From positions 90,392,987-90,456,986 of the forward strand of contig CM042157.1 of assembly GCA_023376005.1 (NCBI GenBank): a stretch of 64,000 nucleotides of DNA. The letters are read 5' to 3'. This document shows positions 47,288 through 59,066 of the stretch, piece after piece; position 1 is the first letter of the stretch, and every line of letters begins with the position of its first letter. The DNA comes from Doryteuthis pealeii (Eukaryota; Mollusca; Cephalopoda; Myopsida; Loliginidae). The notes under the pieces are model-generated. The model did no database searches. It was not told the origin of the DNA and saw nothing but the letters and a program-made list of their open reading frames with translations. A program made the position numbers and the translations under genes.

Positions 47288-48145
47288 CTAGGGCGAATCA
47301 AAAGTTTTGCAATATTTTGGTAATGCGAGGCACTATTCAGCAGCTCCATATGCTTTTGATGAGATCATAAAGGCGATGAACTACACTGAACTGTGAGATG
47401 CCGAGCTTGCCTGATACTCTTAGTGTTTGCCTGTATGGCTTGGAGTACAGCTTCAAAATCCAGTTTTAGATCTCTCTAACTTTGCCTGATCATCGAGGTT
47501 CTTGCAACCTGAGCGAAATTTCTTCAACCATCTGGTTATTGTATTGTGATCAACTGCACCTTCATCTTTTGCATAACAAATAATTTTGATTCCTTCTGCA
47601 GCATTATGGCCAAGTTTGGACATATAAAATATAAGTTCTCAAATTAGACCACATTGCAAGTTTATCTGTGTAGTTTTCATATCACACATGGAGTGAAGCA
47701 ATGCATGTGTCGGTGCACACTAGCTACTACAGTACTACCAACCACAGCGGTACCTTTCATGGCTTTAGCTGCTTTGGTCACAGGCTATATGCATAAAAAA
47801 AGCGCATGGTGTAATGGTTAAAGTCATGGGAAATGGACTTGTCACCACAAGTTCAAATCCTGGACGCGGTAACTGCATTTTCACTTAGCGCTAATACCCT
47901 TGGAAAGGTATGAATCCAATTCTCCCTCCAGCTATGGGTAAATAGTAGGGCAGACCGGGCTCTTTAATCTTGGTTAGGCAACCGGTCTAGGAGAAGGAAA
48001 ACTCTGAATTCAAACCTGTTGAACTCCGCTTAAGAAATTGACCTTGTGTCACATCCTGCTCGTGCAAAGGGGTTGGTAAATATATATATATATGCATAAA
48101 AAATTGCATGTAACAAAACATTGCAAAACTTTTGACTCACCTGAG
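47288..48145 (-). mobile_element. Mariner relic with intact TIRs, split by a SINE
   Basis: Left end GGGCGAATCAAAAGTTTTGC and inverted right end GCAAAACTTTTGACTCACCT, with TA at 47286 and 48146. Minus-strand sense includes DEGAVDHNTITRWLKKFRSG, the HTH-type N-terminus of mariner transposases; stops follow and the DDD catalytic part is missing. It contains the SINE at 47801-48088. Confidence 0.8.
47801..48088 (+). repeat. tRNA-derived SINE family A, complete, nested with TSD
   Basis: A box GCATGGTGTAATGGTTAAAG, B box AAGTTCAAATCCTGG, body to CACATCCTGCTCGTGCAAAG and (TA)n. Flanked by TATATGCATAAAAAA at 47786-47800 and 48089-48103 (15 bp). The best reference copy of family A here. Confidence 0.95.
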
Positions 48146-48149
48146 TATA

Positions 48150-48650
48150 AAAGTTTTTATAAAACCTTTATACTTAAGTTAGCTTACTAAAGATAGTTTT
48201 ATCTGTGTAGGTAACAGATGAGTGATTTGTTTGGTTTTTTTTATAGCTATTTAAGATATAGATTTTATGAATTGATTTTGTGAAATACACAATTTGTAGA
48301 TTTAATAGTATAAATTACAACAGCATTATTAACTTAGTTTAGCTTTTGTTTTGATGTTTGAATAGAATTTGCCAAAAAAAAATTTGAAAAATATCATATT
48401 TATAAATTCAGTTTATTAAATCTAATTTTTTTAAAATTGCATTATTGCTGTATTGTAGCACAGTTTAAGTAACTAATCTGAATGTTATACTTAGTAGAAA
48501 AATTGTGTAGTTTTCTTTAACATTTGAACTGTTAGTCGTTTACCCTGTACTTGATCTCATGAAATTCACAAAGAAAATTGAGCACAACTCATTTTCAAGC
48601 TTCACTCTAGGGTGTAGGCATCTGTTTAATGCTGTTCTCTTTTCTTTTCT
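48150..48650. other. No recognised feature
   Basis: AT-rich. Confidence 0.5.
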
Positions 48651-48721
48651 TTTTCTTTTTCTCTTTTTTTTTTTTTTTTTTTTAAGAGGGGCTCTGAATA
48701 ATTGCTATATCATGTATTTAT

Positions 48722-48795
48722 ATAACCCCTCTGACACAAGCAGGATGTGGCACAGGGTTAATTTTTTAAGCAGAGAATAGCTGGTTTGAAATCAG
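48722..48795 (-). repeat. tRNA-derived SINE family A, 3' fragment (minus)
   Basis: ACACAAGCAGGATGTGGCAC, TTTAAGCAGAGAATAGCTGG, TTTGAAATCAGG. Confidence 0.65.
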
Positions 48796-48827
48796 GCCCA
48801 TTTATAAGACATTTTATTATAGAAGTG

Positions 48828-48860
<33 letters not shown>

Positions 48861-49272
48861 AGAGAAAGATATATATATATAATAATGATTGCTTTATTAA
48901 TCCTTTTAGTATTGGACATGATTCTCTAAGCCTAATATATCAAGTATATAGTAAAATAGCATTCAGCCTAAAATATCATGTCCATAGGTTAAAGGAATAT
49001 AATTTATTTTATTGTATGTATTCTCCAGTCAGTGATGAAATAACTGCAATCAAAATATCTTTACATCTTTAAAACAAATTGTTTTTATAACATGAAAGAA
49101 AAATAGTTTTTTTTTTTCTATAAAGTATAAGCTTACTTTTCTTTCTAGAACAATGTTTTACACATATAATATTTCCTAAAAGTGTGTGTGTGTGGAGAGA
49201 GAGGGAGATGTGAGCCTTGTATATCTTTATTCTTTCCCTCATACTCAGCTGATGCTGGTCATCTGAAAAGAA

Positions 49273-49440
49273 CATAGGTTGACCCAGATACTCTCATGGA
49301 ATGTGACCAAATGAGGTTTATTTTTCAACATAGCCCCCCCCCCCTCATCACACGGTCCACACACTTCTTCTAAAGATGTTGCAGTGTTTGGATTCCATTG
49401 GTCAAAAGGTCATCAAGAGAAAAGTATGACATGAACTTAG
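49273..49440 (-). mobile_element. Mariner transposase C-terminal fragment
   Basis: Minus reading LTNGIQTLQHL then KCVDRVM resembles the FxxGIxxLxxRWxKCxxxxGDY C-terminus of mariner transposases. A run of 13 C interrupts it (49334-49346). No other part is present. Confidence 0.5.
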
Positions 49441-49636
49441 ATTATCTATGATATATTAATATATTTTTGTTTCTTACCAATATTTACTAAAGAGGTTTTT
49501 TCTTAAGATGGAAAGATTTTCCTTACATGTTGTAATGGTCAACAGACAATTATTAATGAGTTTGACTCTGAATTCCTTTAGACTTTTAATCTTGTGCTAA
49601 ACTTACCTATGCTTAGCTTTATTATTTAGATGATTT

Positions 49637-50164
49637 GGTAATTTATGAGGAAGACCGTCCGGTCTCTTGCCTCAAAACTTGCTAACGGTGAGTGGTGAAA
49701 AAACCAAACCAGCTACGATTGAAGTCCGTAGCCGAAGCAATAGATAGATATGAAGATGACTAGATAGATAGATAGTTTTTATTTTATTTTATTAAAATAT
49801 AAAAGAATATCTAAATACTCAGATTTTCTTTTATTCATGTTTGTTTAATGTCTTGTTTTTAGTTTAAATAAACAAGAATATCTAAATATTTTTTATTTTT
49901 TTTTTTTATTTTTTTTTTTTACTTGTAATTGATTGTTGGAAATAAATATATTAAAATAAAATGAAAATACTGAAAAAAAAAACGTTTTGGATTTTTTTTG
50001 TAAGTGAATGTCGAAAAAAAAACAAAAACAAAAAAAAAACCCGCCATAAGTGGTTGTTTACTTTCAAGTGACACTGCTTCGGCTACGGACTTCAATCATA
50101 GCTGGGTTGGTTTTTCAGCAAGTTTTGAGGCAGGAGACCGGGACGCACTTCCTCATAAATTACC
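49637..50164. mobile_element. Long-TIR foldback element FB-L, copy 2, with perfect TSD
   Basis: GGTAATTTATGAGGAAG at the left, CTTCCTCATAAATTACC at the right, arms about 100 bp (GACTTCAATC, AGCCGAAGC also inverted). Perfect 8-bp duplication GATGATTT at 49629-49636 and 50165-50172. The centre includes the TTTATTCATGTTTGTTTAAT block found in copy 1. 528 bp, no transposase. Confidence 0.9.
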
Positions 50165-50662
50165 GATGATTTTTGTCAGATCTTTTTTCTTTTTCTCATT
50201 TAGCATGAAAGACTGTAAAATTCAGTCTCCAATTAGAACAACTAGCTAGGTTGAAAGGATAGAAACATTGATCATTCTTGATGGCATAGTCATTATTGCA
50301 TGGCAAACTAATAACTAGGTTACAATTACAATATAACCATGAAAGTCATTAGTTCTGATCTTTTTATATCTTAGTGTTGTTTGCTTGAGTGTACTCTAAT
50401 CAACAGCTGCTTGTCTGTGTATGAAAGACATGGTTAGTTTTTTTTTTTTTATTAACTGAAGATGGTAGGTGGTTCTGGTGATGGTGGGGGGGGGAGAGGT
50501 GGGATACAGGTTTCAACACTCACCACTTTTCTGTAACATTGGTGTTGGTGCCAGCAATGGCAGCTGGTGTTGCTTTCTTGCTCAGCCTGAAAATGATTCC
50601 AACAACAGATCAAATTGCACACGATCCAAACTTGTATGCCACAGGCCTTTCTTCAATAACAG

Positions 50663-50664
50663 GC

Positions 50665-50702
<38 letters not shown>

Positions 50703-50725
50703 CTCTCTCTCTGTCTCTCTCTTTC
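50663..50725 (+). repeat. (CA)n/(CT)n microsatellite
   Basis: CA run then CT run. Confidence 0.95.
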
Positions 50726-50844
50726 CACATCTGATCATTCACTCAGATACATGCAGACACAAAGCAAGAAATATAATTGTGTATGCAAGCATGTGTAAAG
50801 GAGGAAGACTTCACCTTTTACTTATATTTGTATATAGATCATTC

Positions 50845-51145
50845 ACTTGTGTGTATGTGTATGTATATATGTATGTATATGTATATGTGCATGTATATAT
50901 TTATGTGTGTGTATGTATATATGTGTGTATGTATATGTATGTGTGTGTATGTATATGTATGTGTGTGTATGTATATGTATATGTATGTGTGTGTATGTAT
51001 ATGTATGTGTGTGTGTGTGTGTATGTATATATGTGTGTGTGTATATATATATATGAATGTGTGTGTGTGTATATATATATATGAATGTGTGTGTGTGTAT
51101 ATATATATATGAATGTGTGTATATGTATGTATGTATATATATGTG
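50845..51145 (+). repeat. (TATG/TGTGTATG)n array, about 300 bp
   Basis: Alternating purine-pyrimidine throughout. The Tyr/Cys/Val and His/Thr/Ile ORFs across it are artefacts. Possible Z-DNA-forming DNA. Confidence 0.95.
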
Positions 51146-51518
51146 TCTTGATTAGTATACACCTGGTTTATAAGCAATGTATAGATATTCCTATACGATA
51201 ATTAACAATGGTGCATGTATCATGTACCAATAATGTTTAGAATAAGTGATATGATTGGTTACAACCTAATAGACTACACTTAATAAAACGCTGACATTAT
51301 CAAGAAAAGATTTGAGTGGGTTTGGTTCATGCCTGAATGATTTTCCCAACAAGAAAACCGAGAAGACAATCCACTAAAACAATAGAGTGACCTGATAAGA
51401 ATACAAAGCTAGCACTGCTAAGAGTGGAAAGACAGGACAAAATGGGAAACAGTAAACAACTCTTACAGGATGATGATATAAAAAACATACATAAACATTT
51501 GTTTGTGTGTTATATATA

Positions 51519-52168
51519 CTAGCAAATATATGCACCCTCCGGGTGCAAGTATTTAAGTTTTAATGTAATAAAATATTGTATTAAATTAGAAAGGCTAATG
51601 AAACTAAATAAGAATACAGATAAAAAGATTTGAAACAGAGGGATATAATAAAAGATTTGAAACAGAGGGAGTATAATAAAAAATGGGACAACTGAAACTA
51701 CTCTTCCATCACTCTCGTCTTTCATTGTTATTTTTTAATTTAAGTATTTAGTTATAAGAGGAAGTAAAGAATAAAATGACAGTTATTTTATCTTGTTAAT
51801 GGATTTCATTTAAGATTCATTGAAGAGATTTTTGCTTATATTCATTAAAATAAAACAAACAGTTAGAAATCAATAATACTAAGCACATATTTATTAAATT
51901 CGATTTTTTAATATTAATATGCAAATTAGCCTTCCCGTTCACACTGTAAACCGCTATTTTGTTATATATATAAATATAATTGCATGTTGTCAGTATGGAG
52001 ACATAGTTAACAGTATTAATAATGTAAGACAATTTTATTAATAATTGAGGTTTAGATAAAACTAAAATCATGGAGAATGTGATATCAATAACTAAGGGAA
52101 TTGTGACTTGAGTAGGAATATAGTTTCGGTTACAGACAGAAAAACACACAATCTCCATTATAATAAGA
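51519..52168 (-). mobile_element. Non-autonomous Helitron, copy 2
   Basis: Minus strand: A|TCTTATTATAATGGAGATTG ... hairpin GCACCCGGAGGGTGC ... CTAG|T. Collinear with 23616-24226, with a small internal duplication (AAGATTTGAAACAGAGGGA). Confidence 0.85.
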
Positions 52169-52269
52169 TATATATACACACACACACACGTGTTTTTTTT
52201 TTTGCCTTTTTTTTCTTTAAGAATACAAGATGTCTCAAAAAGTACAAAAAATATTGATACTTTTTGACA

Positions 52270-52283
52270 GACCTTGTGTGTGT

Positions 52284-52349
<66 letters not shown>

Positions 52350-52366
52350 ATATATATAATAAATTA
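52270..52366 (+). repeat. (TG)n(TATG)n(TA)n microsatellite
   Basis: Compound run abutting the foldback at 52362. Confidence 0.9.
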
Positions 52367-52490
52367 ATGGTAAAATTAATGAATGAATGAAATAAAAATA
52401 ATGAAATGAGGGGGATAAATAAAAAATCCTTTCATTTCATTCATTTTTATTTCATCCAATCATTCATTTTACCATTAATTTTTAACTAAA
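52362..52490. mobile_element. Short foldback, relative of 62154-62530
   Basis: ATTAATGGTAAAATTAATGA and inverted CATTCATTTTACCATTAAT; followed by AACTAAATAATTTAGAAGCA as in the large copy. Lacks the inner arms. Confidence 0.8.
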
Positions 52491-52559
52491 TAATTTAGAA
52501 GCATATGTGAAAATTAAATGATATATATATATATATATATATGCATTGATCTTTCTAGT

Positions 52560-53015
52560 AAACAAATTTTTATTAAAGCTCATAGACAAGGTTTGTTTTA
52601 ATAGTTTTTACTGATTTTGTCCTGTCTTTATCCAAGATTATATTTGGTTCAAGCTTTTACAGAAATTTTCCAAAATTTTCTTTGTTTTCTAAAAGAACAT
52701 CTTAACCTACTATAGAAAAGAATGATGATGGTTGATGGTGTACATAATTACTGGTCACAAGATGAATGAATCTACATACACAAAGAAGCAAAAACAATGC
52801 CAGTGGTTAAAGCATTTAAAGATCATTTGAGGTGGTTTCTGGGATTTTTTTTTAAGTTGAAACTATTCCTTATCATTCTGAGAACCGTCATACATTTAAT
52901 TTAAATAAGCACATAATGTCCATCTACTGCCACCTTAATCCTAAAGTATAAAGTATAGCTTATTCAGGTGATGTTTAAAGACTTGTTCCTGAATTGTTTA
53001 ATTCTACAGGTTCTA
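52560..53015. other. No recognised feature
   Basis: AT-rich intron sequence. Confidence 0.5.
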
Positions 53016-53016
53016 G

Positions 53017-53021
<5 letters not shown>

Positions 53022-53060
<39 letters not shown>
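53022..53060 (+). repeat. (TA)n microsatellite
   Basis: TA run. Confidence 0.9.
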
Positions 53061-53064
<4 letters not shown>

Positions 53065-53134
53065 TCCAACTTACAACTAGTCTGTCAGAATCTAACCCAG
53101 TTTTAAGTTGATAATTTTCTGTAAAGATCTCAGC

Positions 53135-53376
53135 CAATTCTGGGCAAGTTGCTGCCTGAAGGCTTTCTGAATGGCCTTCAATTTTTTATAGAAAAGATCT
53201 TTTTACCTAAGAGAAGAAAAAACAATCAACTTTCCCTTATTTTTAAAACAGATGCTTATGCATATGATCTTCTGCAGTGAAAATGGTTGAGATAGCTTCA
53301 ATGTAAAATTACTTCACTTTTTTGATGGGCCATGTCTCATGTGGCCACATTTAAAAAAAAAGGTTACCCATGTCTG
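53135..53376. mobile_element. hAT-like MITE, copy 2
   Basis: CAATTCTGGGCAAG left, GGTTACCCATGTCTG right, interior CTTTCTGAATGGCCTTC and TGATGGGCCATGTCTCATG collinear with copy 1 in inverse orientation. Confidence 0.7.
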
Positions 53377-53504
53377 TTCTAAACAAACCACATGATAAAT
53401 AAGATAATCATGATTATAGAAACCACCATCTAAAGAAGAATATTCCCAGTTTGTCTAAAAATAAATAAATTCACTTTTAAAAAGTTTTATTTTGAAAATA
53501 ATAT

Positions 53505-53890
53505 TTTACTTTTTTTATATATTATAATTTTTTACTTTTTTTTATATTATAATTTTTTACTTTTTTTATATTATTTTTTAACTTTTTTTTATATTAAAAT
53601 TACTTTTTTTTTATATTATAATTTTTAAACTTTTTTTATATTATAATTTTTTACTTTTTTTATATTATAATTTTTTTATAATTATAATATAAAAAAAGTA
53701 AAAAATTATAATATATTATAATTTTTTTACTTTTTTTATATTATAATTTTTTACTTTTTTTTGTATTTTTTACTTTTTTTAATATTATTTTTTACTTTTT
53801 TTTGTATTTTTTACTTTTTTTATTTTTACTTTTTTAATATTATTTTTTACTTTTTTTTATATTATTTTTTTACTTTTTTTTTATATTATG
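53505..53890 (+). repeat. TTTTTTAC/TATATTATAA minisatellite
   Basis: Units near TTTTTACTTTTTTTATATTA; a block at 53683-53708 is inverted, giving a hairpin. Ends about 480 bp before the second PLEKHA1 exon. Confidence 0.9.
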
Positions 53891-54373
53891 ATGCAGTTAT
53901 TATGTAAGCTTCTGTTTACACCACCAATCAGAATATTTGGTTATGAAATAAAAAGAACATTACATTAACAATGATTACTTTGTTTTGAATTATATTATCA
54001 AGTTAAACAATCTACACATGTGTGGCCATATTCATTAGATTTTCAAATGAAACCAAAGCCTTACAATGGCATTTGAATATTACTCTAATTACCTAATTCT
54101 TTCTTTTTCTTTTTTTTTCTTTTTTTTAAATCTCACATCAAAAAAACAAAAAACAAAACAAAACCCCTACTGCAATTCATGTATTGTTCACCTGCATTAA
54201 TATTTTAAAATCTTATAAGTATTTGTGTATTAATACAGGATATGTTTTGTGTATTTTCTCTATACAAAATTTAGAAAGAAAAATGTTATTGTCAGAGGAC
54301 AGTAAATAAAAATGTGAAAATCTTGCTATTATCATTGTTAAATTTTTTTTTGTTTTTTTTTCTGGTCTTTCAG

Positions 54374-54433
54374 AACCTTAATCGACATGCACGAAATCCT
54401 GTTTGGGAGATTGAACTTCATAAAGTATCAAAG
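54374..54433 (+). CDS. PLEKHA1: PLEKHA1/PLEKHA2 second coding exon (PH domain)
   Basis: Seen: a long T-rich tract and acceptor GTCTTTCAG ending at 54373, 60 nt with no stop, and donor GTAAGC from 54434. The exon is exactly 20 codons and joins the previous exon in phase 0. It encodes NLNRHARNPVWEIELHKVSK. In vertebrate TAPP1 the segment after the DNP turn starts NL, passes through an I-x-L strand and ends in SKVS, so the length and the NL, I-E-L and KVS anchors match the same part of the PH fold (beta3-beta4 region). The exon is too short to be identified alone; the call rests on phase, splice sites and collinearity with 38826-38966. The remaining PH sequence must lie in exons beyond 64000. 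Confidence 0.75.
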
Positions 54434-54711
54434 GTAAGCTTCTTGAAATGTTTTAAGCTTTTTATTCTGGTTTGTTAGTTTCTAGAGTTTTTTTTGGGGG
54501 GAGGGGGGATTTCTGATTATTTTATGACACTGGTAATAATTTTTTTCTTGATATATTTTTAAATAGAAACAGTGGAAAACAAATTTGATAATAAAACTTA
54601 TTCAACTTTCTGAATATTTTTTAAATCTTTTGATTTAGCAGTTTGGTGCCATCTAAAATACTGAAACTGTGTGACAGTAAGCGTTTCCACATATCTTATA
54701 CACTTTAAGCA

Positions 54712-54905
54712 CAGTGGTGTATTGGTTAGTCGTAGGAAATGGACTCGTCAAACAGAGTTCAATTCCCGGACGAAGCCACAATTCACATAGCGCTAATACC
54801 CTTGGGAAAGGTATGAATCCAACTAATCTCCCTCCAGCTATGGTAAATAATAGGGCAGACTGGGCTCATAGGAGAAGGAAAACTCTGAATTCAAACCTGG
54901 TCACT
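54712..54905 (+). repeat. tRNA-derived SINE family A
   Basis: AGTGGTGTATTGGTTAGTCG, B box GAGTTCAATTCCCGG, ACATAGCGCTAATACCCTTG, TAGGAGAAGGAAAACTCTG; 3' end truncated. Confidence 0.9.
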
Positions 54906-55634
54906 ACAAGCCTACTTAGTGATCTATTTAAAAGAATTTTTGTCCCTTTATACATAATTTATCAGAATACGTTGTTTTTTTTTTAATGTTTGTATTTTCT
55001 TCTTTTTTTTTTAATGATCACATTTTGAAAAATGAAATTAGTTTAATGTGACTACCTAGTTTATAGATTCAGCTTCTAACACTAGACAAGATGTCTCAAT
55101 CACAAGAATACAAAATGGTCATTATGTCTTGGGGAAGTAGCACAGTGGGTTAAAAGTGGGGAAGGGGATTTCCACAATTTCCACCAATTATAAAGCTAAA
55201 CTGCAATATAACTAAAAGATTGCTAGAGAGACCTTCTATTTATAAAACAATCATTGTATACATGACAGTAAATTCTGGAAATATGGTAACGAGTACAAAA
55301 AGGCCACTTTGAATTAAAAAATAAAATAGAAAATTAATATTTAATTAAATGCCTGAGTCTTAGGAAAATATTGGTTATGAAAATAGTTCAACCAATAGAT
55401 ATATGTTTGAAATTCCTGCACTAGTCTTTTACTTACAATGAAACTTAAGTAATGATTAGCTTATAGGTTACTTATACTTAAAGTAACTTTCAAATCATTG
55501 GCATAAATATTTTATCAAAACTATTTTTTTTAAAAACAAATAAGATTAAGCCACAAATGAAATCTCCCCAAAATGACAGGGCACATGACAATAAATTACA
55601 CATATCTTTTTACACTTTTAATTGTTTTATAACC

Positions 55635-55868
55635 TTAACTCTTAACATCCTGTTGAGAATTTTCTAAGTCCAGAGACCATTCCTATATGGATATATAAAA
55701 AGAATGACGTTTGCATCTAAAGTTACCCATTATTTCCCTTAAATCAAAGACTTGTAAATATGTTTAATATTACATTTAAACAAAGGCTATCATTTGGGGT
55801 GGATTAGGAAAATGAATGAAACTTCTGGCTGGGTGGAATGAGGTGGTATAGGACTTTAAGAGTTTTAA
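55635..55868 (+). mobile_element. TTAA-flanked MITE (piggyBac-like), copy 4
   Basis: TTAACTCTTAACATCCTGTT; right end decayed to AGGACTTTAAGAGTTTTAA. Confidence 0.8.
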
Positions 55869-57240
55869 TGAACTGTTTAAAAAGCTGATTTTTGTTAATA
55901 CTGATTTCATTTGGGAGAATATTGTCACAATCTTTTAATGATATTCTATGAATTTCTAAGATTATCCTCTAATCTGTTTGTACTTGTAAATTTTTGCTTT
56001 AAGCACAAGATTCAAGCTTAACATCATTTTTCCCAGTATTTCTCCAATCAGGTTGTGTGTGAATATTTGCACAATGTTACAGATGAAACATTTGTATTAT
56101 TTATTCAGAATACACCAACTGCTGCTATTAGTCTTTATAAACCTAACAAATAAATAACTCTACTTTCACGGATTTCTTTTTTTTTCTCTCTAAAAAGAGA
56201 ATTTCTACAAAAGGATCTAACTAAGATTAAAGGAAAAAGTTACACCGTTTCACATTTAATACAAGCTGAATCACATGAGACTAATATTATTTTTATAAAT
56301 AGAAATCTTTTGTTTAATGCTTTACAATCTTCTTGTAAACATTTGTAAAACAAATTTTATAAATCTGAATTTATATGCTAAAAATATATATATTTTTTTT
56401 AAATGTTTTAAATTTAGTTTTCTTAAGGAACTGTTTAGAATAGTCACTTTTTAAAAATGTTTTTTTGCTAACATGGATTAATCTTTTTTTTTAATGAAAG
56501 AAAGAAAAAAAAAAGTCCTGTAATATCTTAATCTGAATGAATTTGAGCAACGACTATTTTGGAAATAATTAATTATGTTCTGCTTGGGAATTAACAGAAT
56601 TTCCATTGTAGCAAAAGAGAAGAGTATACAATCAGACATTAACTTGCATTCTTAAAAAGAAGAAACTCTTTTATCACTTGCCCCTCACCCCCCCACCCCC
56701 ACCCCACTACCTACTGTCTGCTTGCCTGCCATCTTCTTCCCATCTTCCTTTGATTTCCTCTGACTCAGAGACTGCATAGTTTTAAGATGTGCACTCATGA
56801 GCAAGATTGGAGATGGGCAAGATGAGGGTGTTGAGTAATGAAACAAGTTGAACATTATATTATTCCCTAACTCTTACAAGTGGCTCTGTCATCGTTGCTT
56901 TGTGCTGATAGGGTTACATAGAAAAGTTATTTTTCTCTTGGGCACACAAGGTGCATAGTTATAGGGTAGAGAGTTACACTGGTGGTGGCAGCAGCAGCAG
57001 CAGCAGTTCCAATTAAATTCTGCACACGTTTAATAAATCTAAAGAAAGAGAAAAGAAGAAAAATCAAAAATTCAAGTAATCTTTGTATTTTTTTTCATTT
57101 TTTTATTTTTAGAGGTTAACAAGCTCATTCTATAATGCAGCATTGGCGTTCAGTTCACAATCAACTTTTAATTGTTGCATATAATTCCTTGTCTCTTTTG
57201 AAATGTGAATTCCATCTCTGTTAGACTTATGAGTTCATTA
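55869..57240. other. No recognised gene
   Basis: AT-rich with a C-rich patch (56680-56705) and (CAG)n at 56989-57006. I found no further PH exon here. Confidence 0.45.
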
Positions 57241-57242
57241 AG

Positions 57243-57277
<35 letters not shown>

Positions 57278-57866
57278 ACAATCTTTTTTTTTTTCTATAA
57301 GATCATTATTTGCTAATTCTGCATTTAACTTCTTAAAAGTGTCTGATTTTATATGCATACTGACTTTCCTTCCGTCATTTTTACATCATTAACAATATTT
57401 CTCTTCTCTGTTCTTTACTTACCAAATGAAACTTTGAGAATACAATTAAGAATGCTAGCTGAAAACTTGTCCACTTTAACCTAGTAATACTGAACTATGT
57501 TTTTGTGAGGACTTAAAAGTTAATAAATAACATTGAGAGGTTGATGTTTATGGGTACCTCATGGTCATTGCTTGTGCTACAAATATAAATGCACACAAGT
57601 CAATTTTTTTTTGGTGATTTTTTTTTATAACTGCAAAAAACATAGTTAAAAAGGAATGGAAAAAGTTGTAACTCTGGTTTCTGTCTAGGGTATTTTTAGC
57701 TAGATGTCTACCTTATAGGGTGAAACAAAAAATAAAAATTGAGTTTAGCTAATCTGTAAAAATGTAATTTAACATTTAAAATAACTCTAAATGTGCTTGT
57801 TATCGATATGAACAAGAATAAATTATAGCTTTTCTATAAATTTGTAAAATGTCATTAAAAAAAGGG

Positions 57867-58112
57867 GGGCCTGGTTAGCTCAGTTGGTAGAGCGTTCGGC
57901 TAGAAACCACAAGGTTCCTAGTTCGATACCGGTCCTGCCAACTCAGCGTATGAGTAGTATAGGGATCTATGCGGTAAAGTAAGGAGCTGATGGTAGGTGT
58001 GGCGCTCCACCTCAGATACTAAAACAATTTCCTTGGTCTAGCGCTATTGAAAAGGGGATAGACTCCCTTGCTGACTGGCTGATACTGACTTTAGGCCGCC
58101 CCGTTGACTTTA
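57867..58112 (+). repeat. tRNA-derived SINE family B
   Basis: GGCCTGGTTAGCTCAGTTGG, AGTTCGATACCGG, GGTAGGTGTGGCGCTCCACC, GCCGCCCCGTTGACTTTAC. Confidence 0.95.
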
Positions 58113-58135
58113 CTTTACTTACATGTGTTGAGGAG

Positions 58136-58179
58136 AGAGAGAGAGAGAGAGGCTTCATTTCATTCTCTCTCTTTTTATC

Positions 58180-58210
<31 letters not shown>
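58136..58210 (+). repeat. (GA)n and (CA)n microsatellites
   Basis: GA run at 58133-58151, CA run at 58191-58210. Confidence 0.9.
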
Positions 58211-58659
58211 TCTAAATTCCTTGCTGTATTATAAATTGACTACCTAACTAAAAACTTTAAAGTTTTGTCATTTTCAAAAATCAATCTGATAAAAGTATTC
58301 TTTGGCAAACCATTTGTAACTAGACAAAATTTGGTGGCCGTAACTCTATCTGTGCTTGAAATATGCAATGGCAGATAAACAATAAAGATATTTTGTGAAT
58401 TATATTTAGTAAGATGTATCTAGTCTGTAGTCTGCAGTAGACACACATTTACTTAAAATAAACTTGGCGCTTATGACTATATCATTATCTTTATAATGAA
58501 AATATTTCATTGTAAAAAAATAAATAATGCTTGGCTATATTTATAGCTGATAAGTCAAAAGGCATATTCACTTATTAATAGTTTATTATCATAATCTGAT
58601 ACACACACACATACACACACACACACATTTCTTTATATATGTATATGTATATATATATA

Positions 58660-58880
58660 CTAGCAAAAGTATCCTGCTGATACAAGAGCAGTAGCAACAT
58701 CTATATGATGCTTTCCGAAAATCATTTTATTTTTGTTTAATTAATTAATTATATCCCTTAATCAGAAAAATCAATAACCAAATTTGGTGTGTTTCTTAGT
58801 TAGAAGGATATTAGGTGTATGCAAGATTTCGAATCTGAGTGACGTCTCTTTTTTGGAGTTATAAGTCGACACGTACATAC
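58660..58880 (-). mobile_element. Probable Helitron 3' part (different subfamily)
   Basis: Minus strand ends with hairpin GTATCAGCAGGATAC, TTTTG, CTAG|T. The 5' end is not clear. Confidence 0.5.
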
Positions 58881-58888
58881 CAAACTTT

Positions 58889-58892
<4 letters not shown>

Positions 58893-58922
<30 letters not shown>
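58893..58922 (+). repeat. (TA)n microsatellite
   Basis: TA run. Confidence 0.9.
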
Positions 58923-58928
<6 letters not shown>

Positions 58929-59066
58929 AAAATTTCAAAATTCAACAAAAAAGTCTTATTAGACATACTAATTTTATGATTCTTTATCTATTAAGTGTGT
59001 TTGTTGTGATATGAACAAGAATAAATTACATCTTTTCTATTAAAAAAAAAAAAAAGTAAAGCAAGG

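Larger units (their letters stand above)
38967..54373 (+). other. 15.4-kb intron between the two PH-domain exons
   Basis: GT-AG, phase 0. It holds a foldback MITE, a hAT-like MITE, a tRNA SINE with target-site duplication, a degenerate mariner, a palindrome, a solo LTR, a TTAA MITE, R600, a mariner with nested SINE, a long-TIR element, a Helitron and several microsatellites, each listed separately. Confidence 0.75.

Noticed and set aside
50469..51177. Cluster of long Tyr/Cys/Val/His-rich ORFs
   Set aside because: Six overlapping frames of one TATG/TG microsatellite array.
56109..56151. TTTATTCAG followed by an open stretch (NTPTAAISLYKPNK)
   Set aside because: Looks like an acceptor but the frame ends in TAA after 14 codons and does not match the PH domain.
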